Under the pieces are notes generated by a model, which was not told where the DNA came from, did no database searches, and saw only the letters and a list, made by a program, of their open reading frames with translations. Shown piece after piece: positions 47,062-47,072 of a stretch of DNA of 47,072 nt (within the stretch, counting starts at the first letter, position 1; every line of letters begins with the position of its first letter). Both the position numbers and the translations under genes were made by a program. The stretch comes from Clostridium sp. (GTDB lineage Bacteria > Bacillota > Clostridia > Clostridiales > Clostridiaceae): assembly GCF_021372645.1 (NCBI RefSeq), contig NZ_JAJFUC010000103.1, positions 1 through 47,072 on the forward strand, written 5' to 3'.

Positions 47062-47072
47062 ATGTTAAAGCA
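47062..47072 (+). CDS. Start of a gene cut by the window edge
   Basis: AAGGTGG is followed seven bases later by ATG, TTA, AAG and two more bases. Only three codons are seen, so no product can be named. Confidence 0.5.

Overview
The window is AT-rich DNA from a spore-forming, low-GC Firmicute. It most resembles Clostridium sensu stricto, near the C. beijerinckii / C. butyricum / C. saccharobutylicum group. The grounds are A/T-ending codons, strong AGGAGG-type ribosome sites, T-box and PyrR leaders, spore genes (spmA, spmB, a Csp-type protease, a YabE-like 3D protein) and the ileS-ccpA neighbourhood I recall from solventogenic clostridia. Species cannot be fixed from the sequence alone. It looks like ordinary chromosome: I see no phage, insertion sequence, CRISPR array, rRNA or tRNA gene.

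Layout. 1-4.4 kb: TrhA/hemolysin III protein, proline genes proB-proA, and a short-chain dehydrogenase preceded by a possible acetyltransferase remnant. 4.4-9.2 kb: carA-carB behind a PyrR-type attenuator. 9.2-13.9 kb: a frameshifted small gene, an HD-GYP protein on the minus strand, a palindromic repeat, murI, a cyclophilin, a DUF3783 protein and an XRE regulator. 14.0-17.3 kb: a 1065-residue protein that joins a Csp-like subtilisin protease to a SpoIID-like domain and a peptidoglycan-binding domain. This is the most unusual gene in the window. 17.3-21.6 kb: a PflA-like radical SAM protein, a YkvI-type transporter, a YhcC-type radical SAM protein and a ComB phosphatase. 21.6-28.8 kb: T-box/ileS, ccpA, a MarR-MATE efflux pair with a clear twin operator, and a 61-residue small protein. 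28.9-31.4 kb: spmA-spmB and a Xaa-Pro aminopeptidase. 31.5-33.9 kb: T-box/metG.

34-38 kb: a nucleoside salvage cassette (GntR regulator; udp-cdd-deoB) followed by the broken end of a LacI-type gene. It sits between metG and tatD, which are close neighbours in many Firmicutes, so it looks inserted there. 38-41.8 kb: the conserved tatD-yabE-rnmV-rsmA series. 41.8-44.3 kb: a collagen-like protein with a possible sporulation promoter and a small membrane-anchored protein. 44.4-46.9 kb: lgt overlapping a lipoprotein gene, then mrp. The window ends three codons into another gene.

Regulation is unusually readable here: two T-box leaders (Ile and Met specifiers), a PyrR site with terminator, paired MarR operators, a GntR palindrome shared by regulator and target operon, and several strong hairpin terminators. 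Short palindromic repeats of one family recur at about 11.1, 18.4, 19.7 and 26.5 kb.
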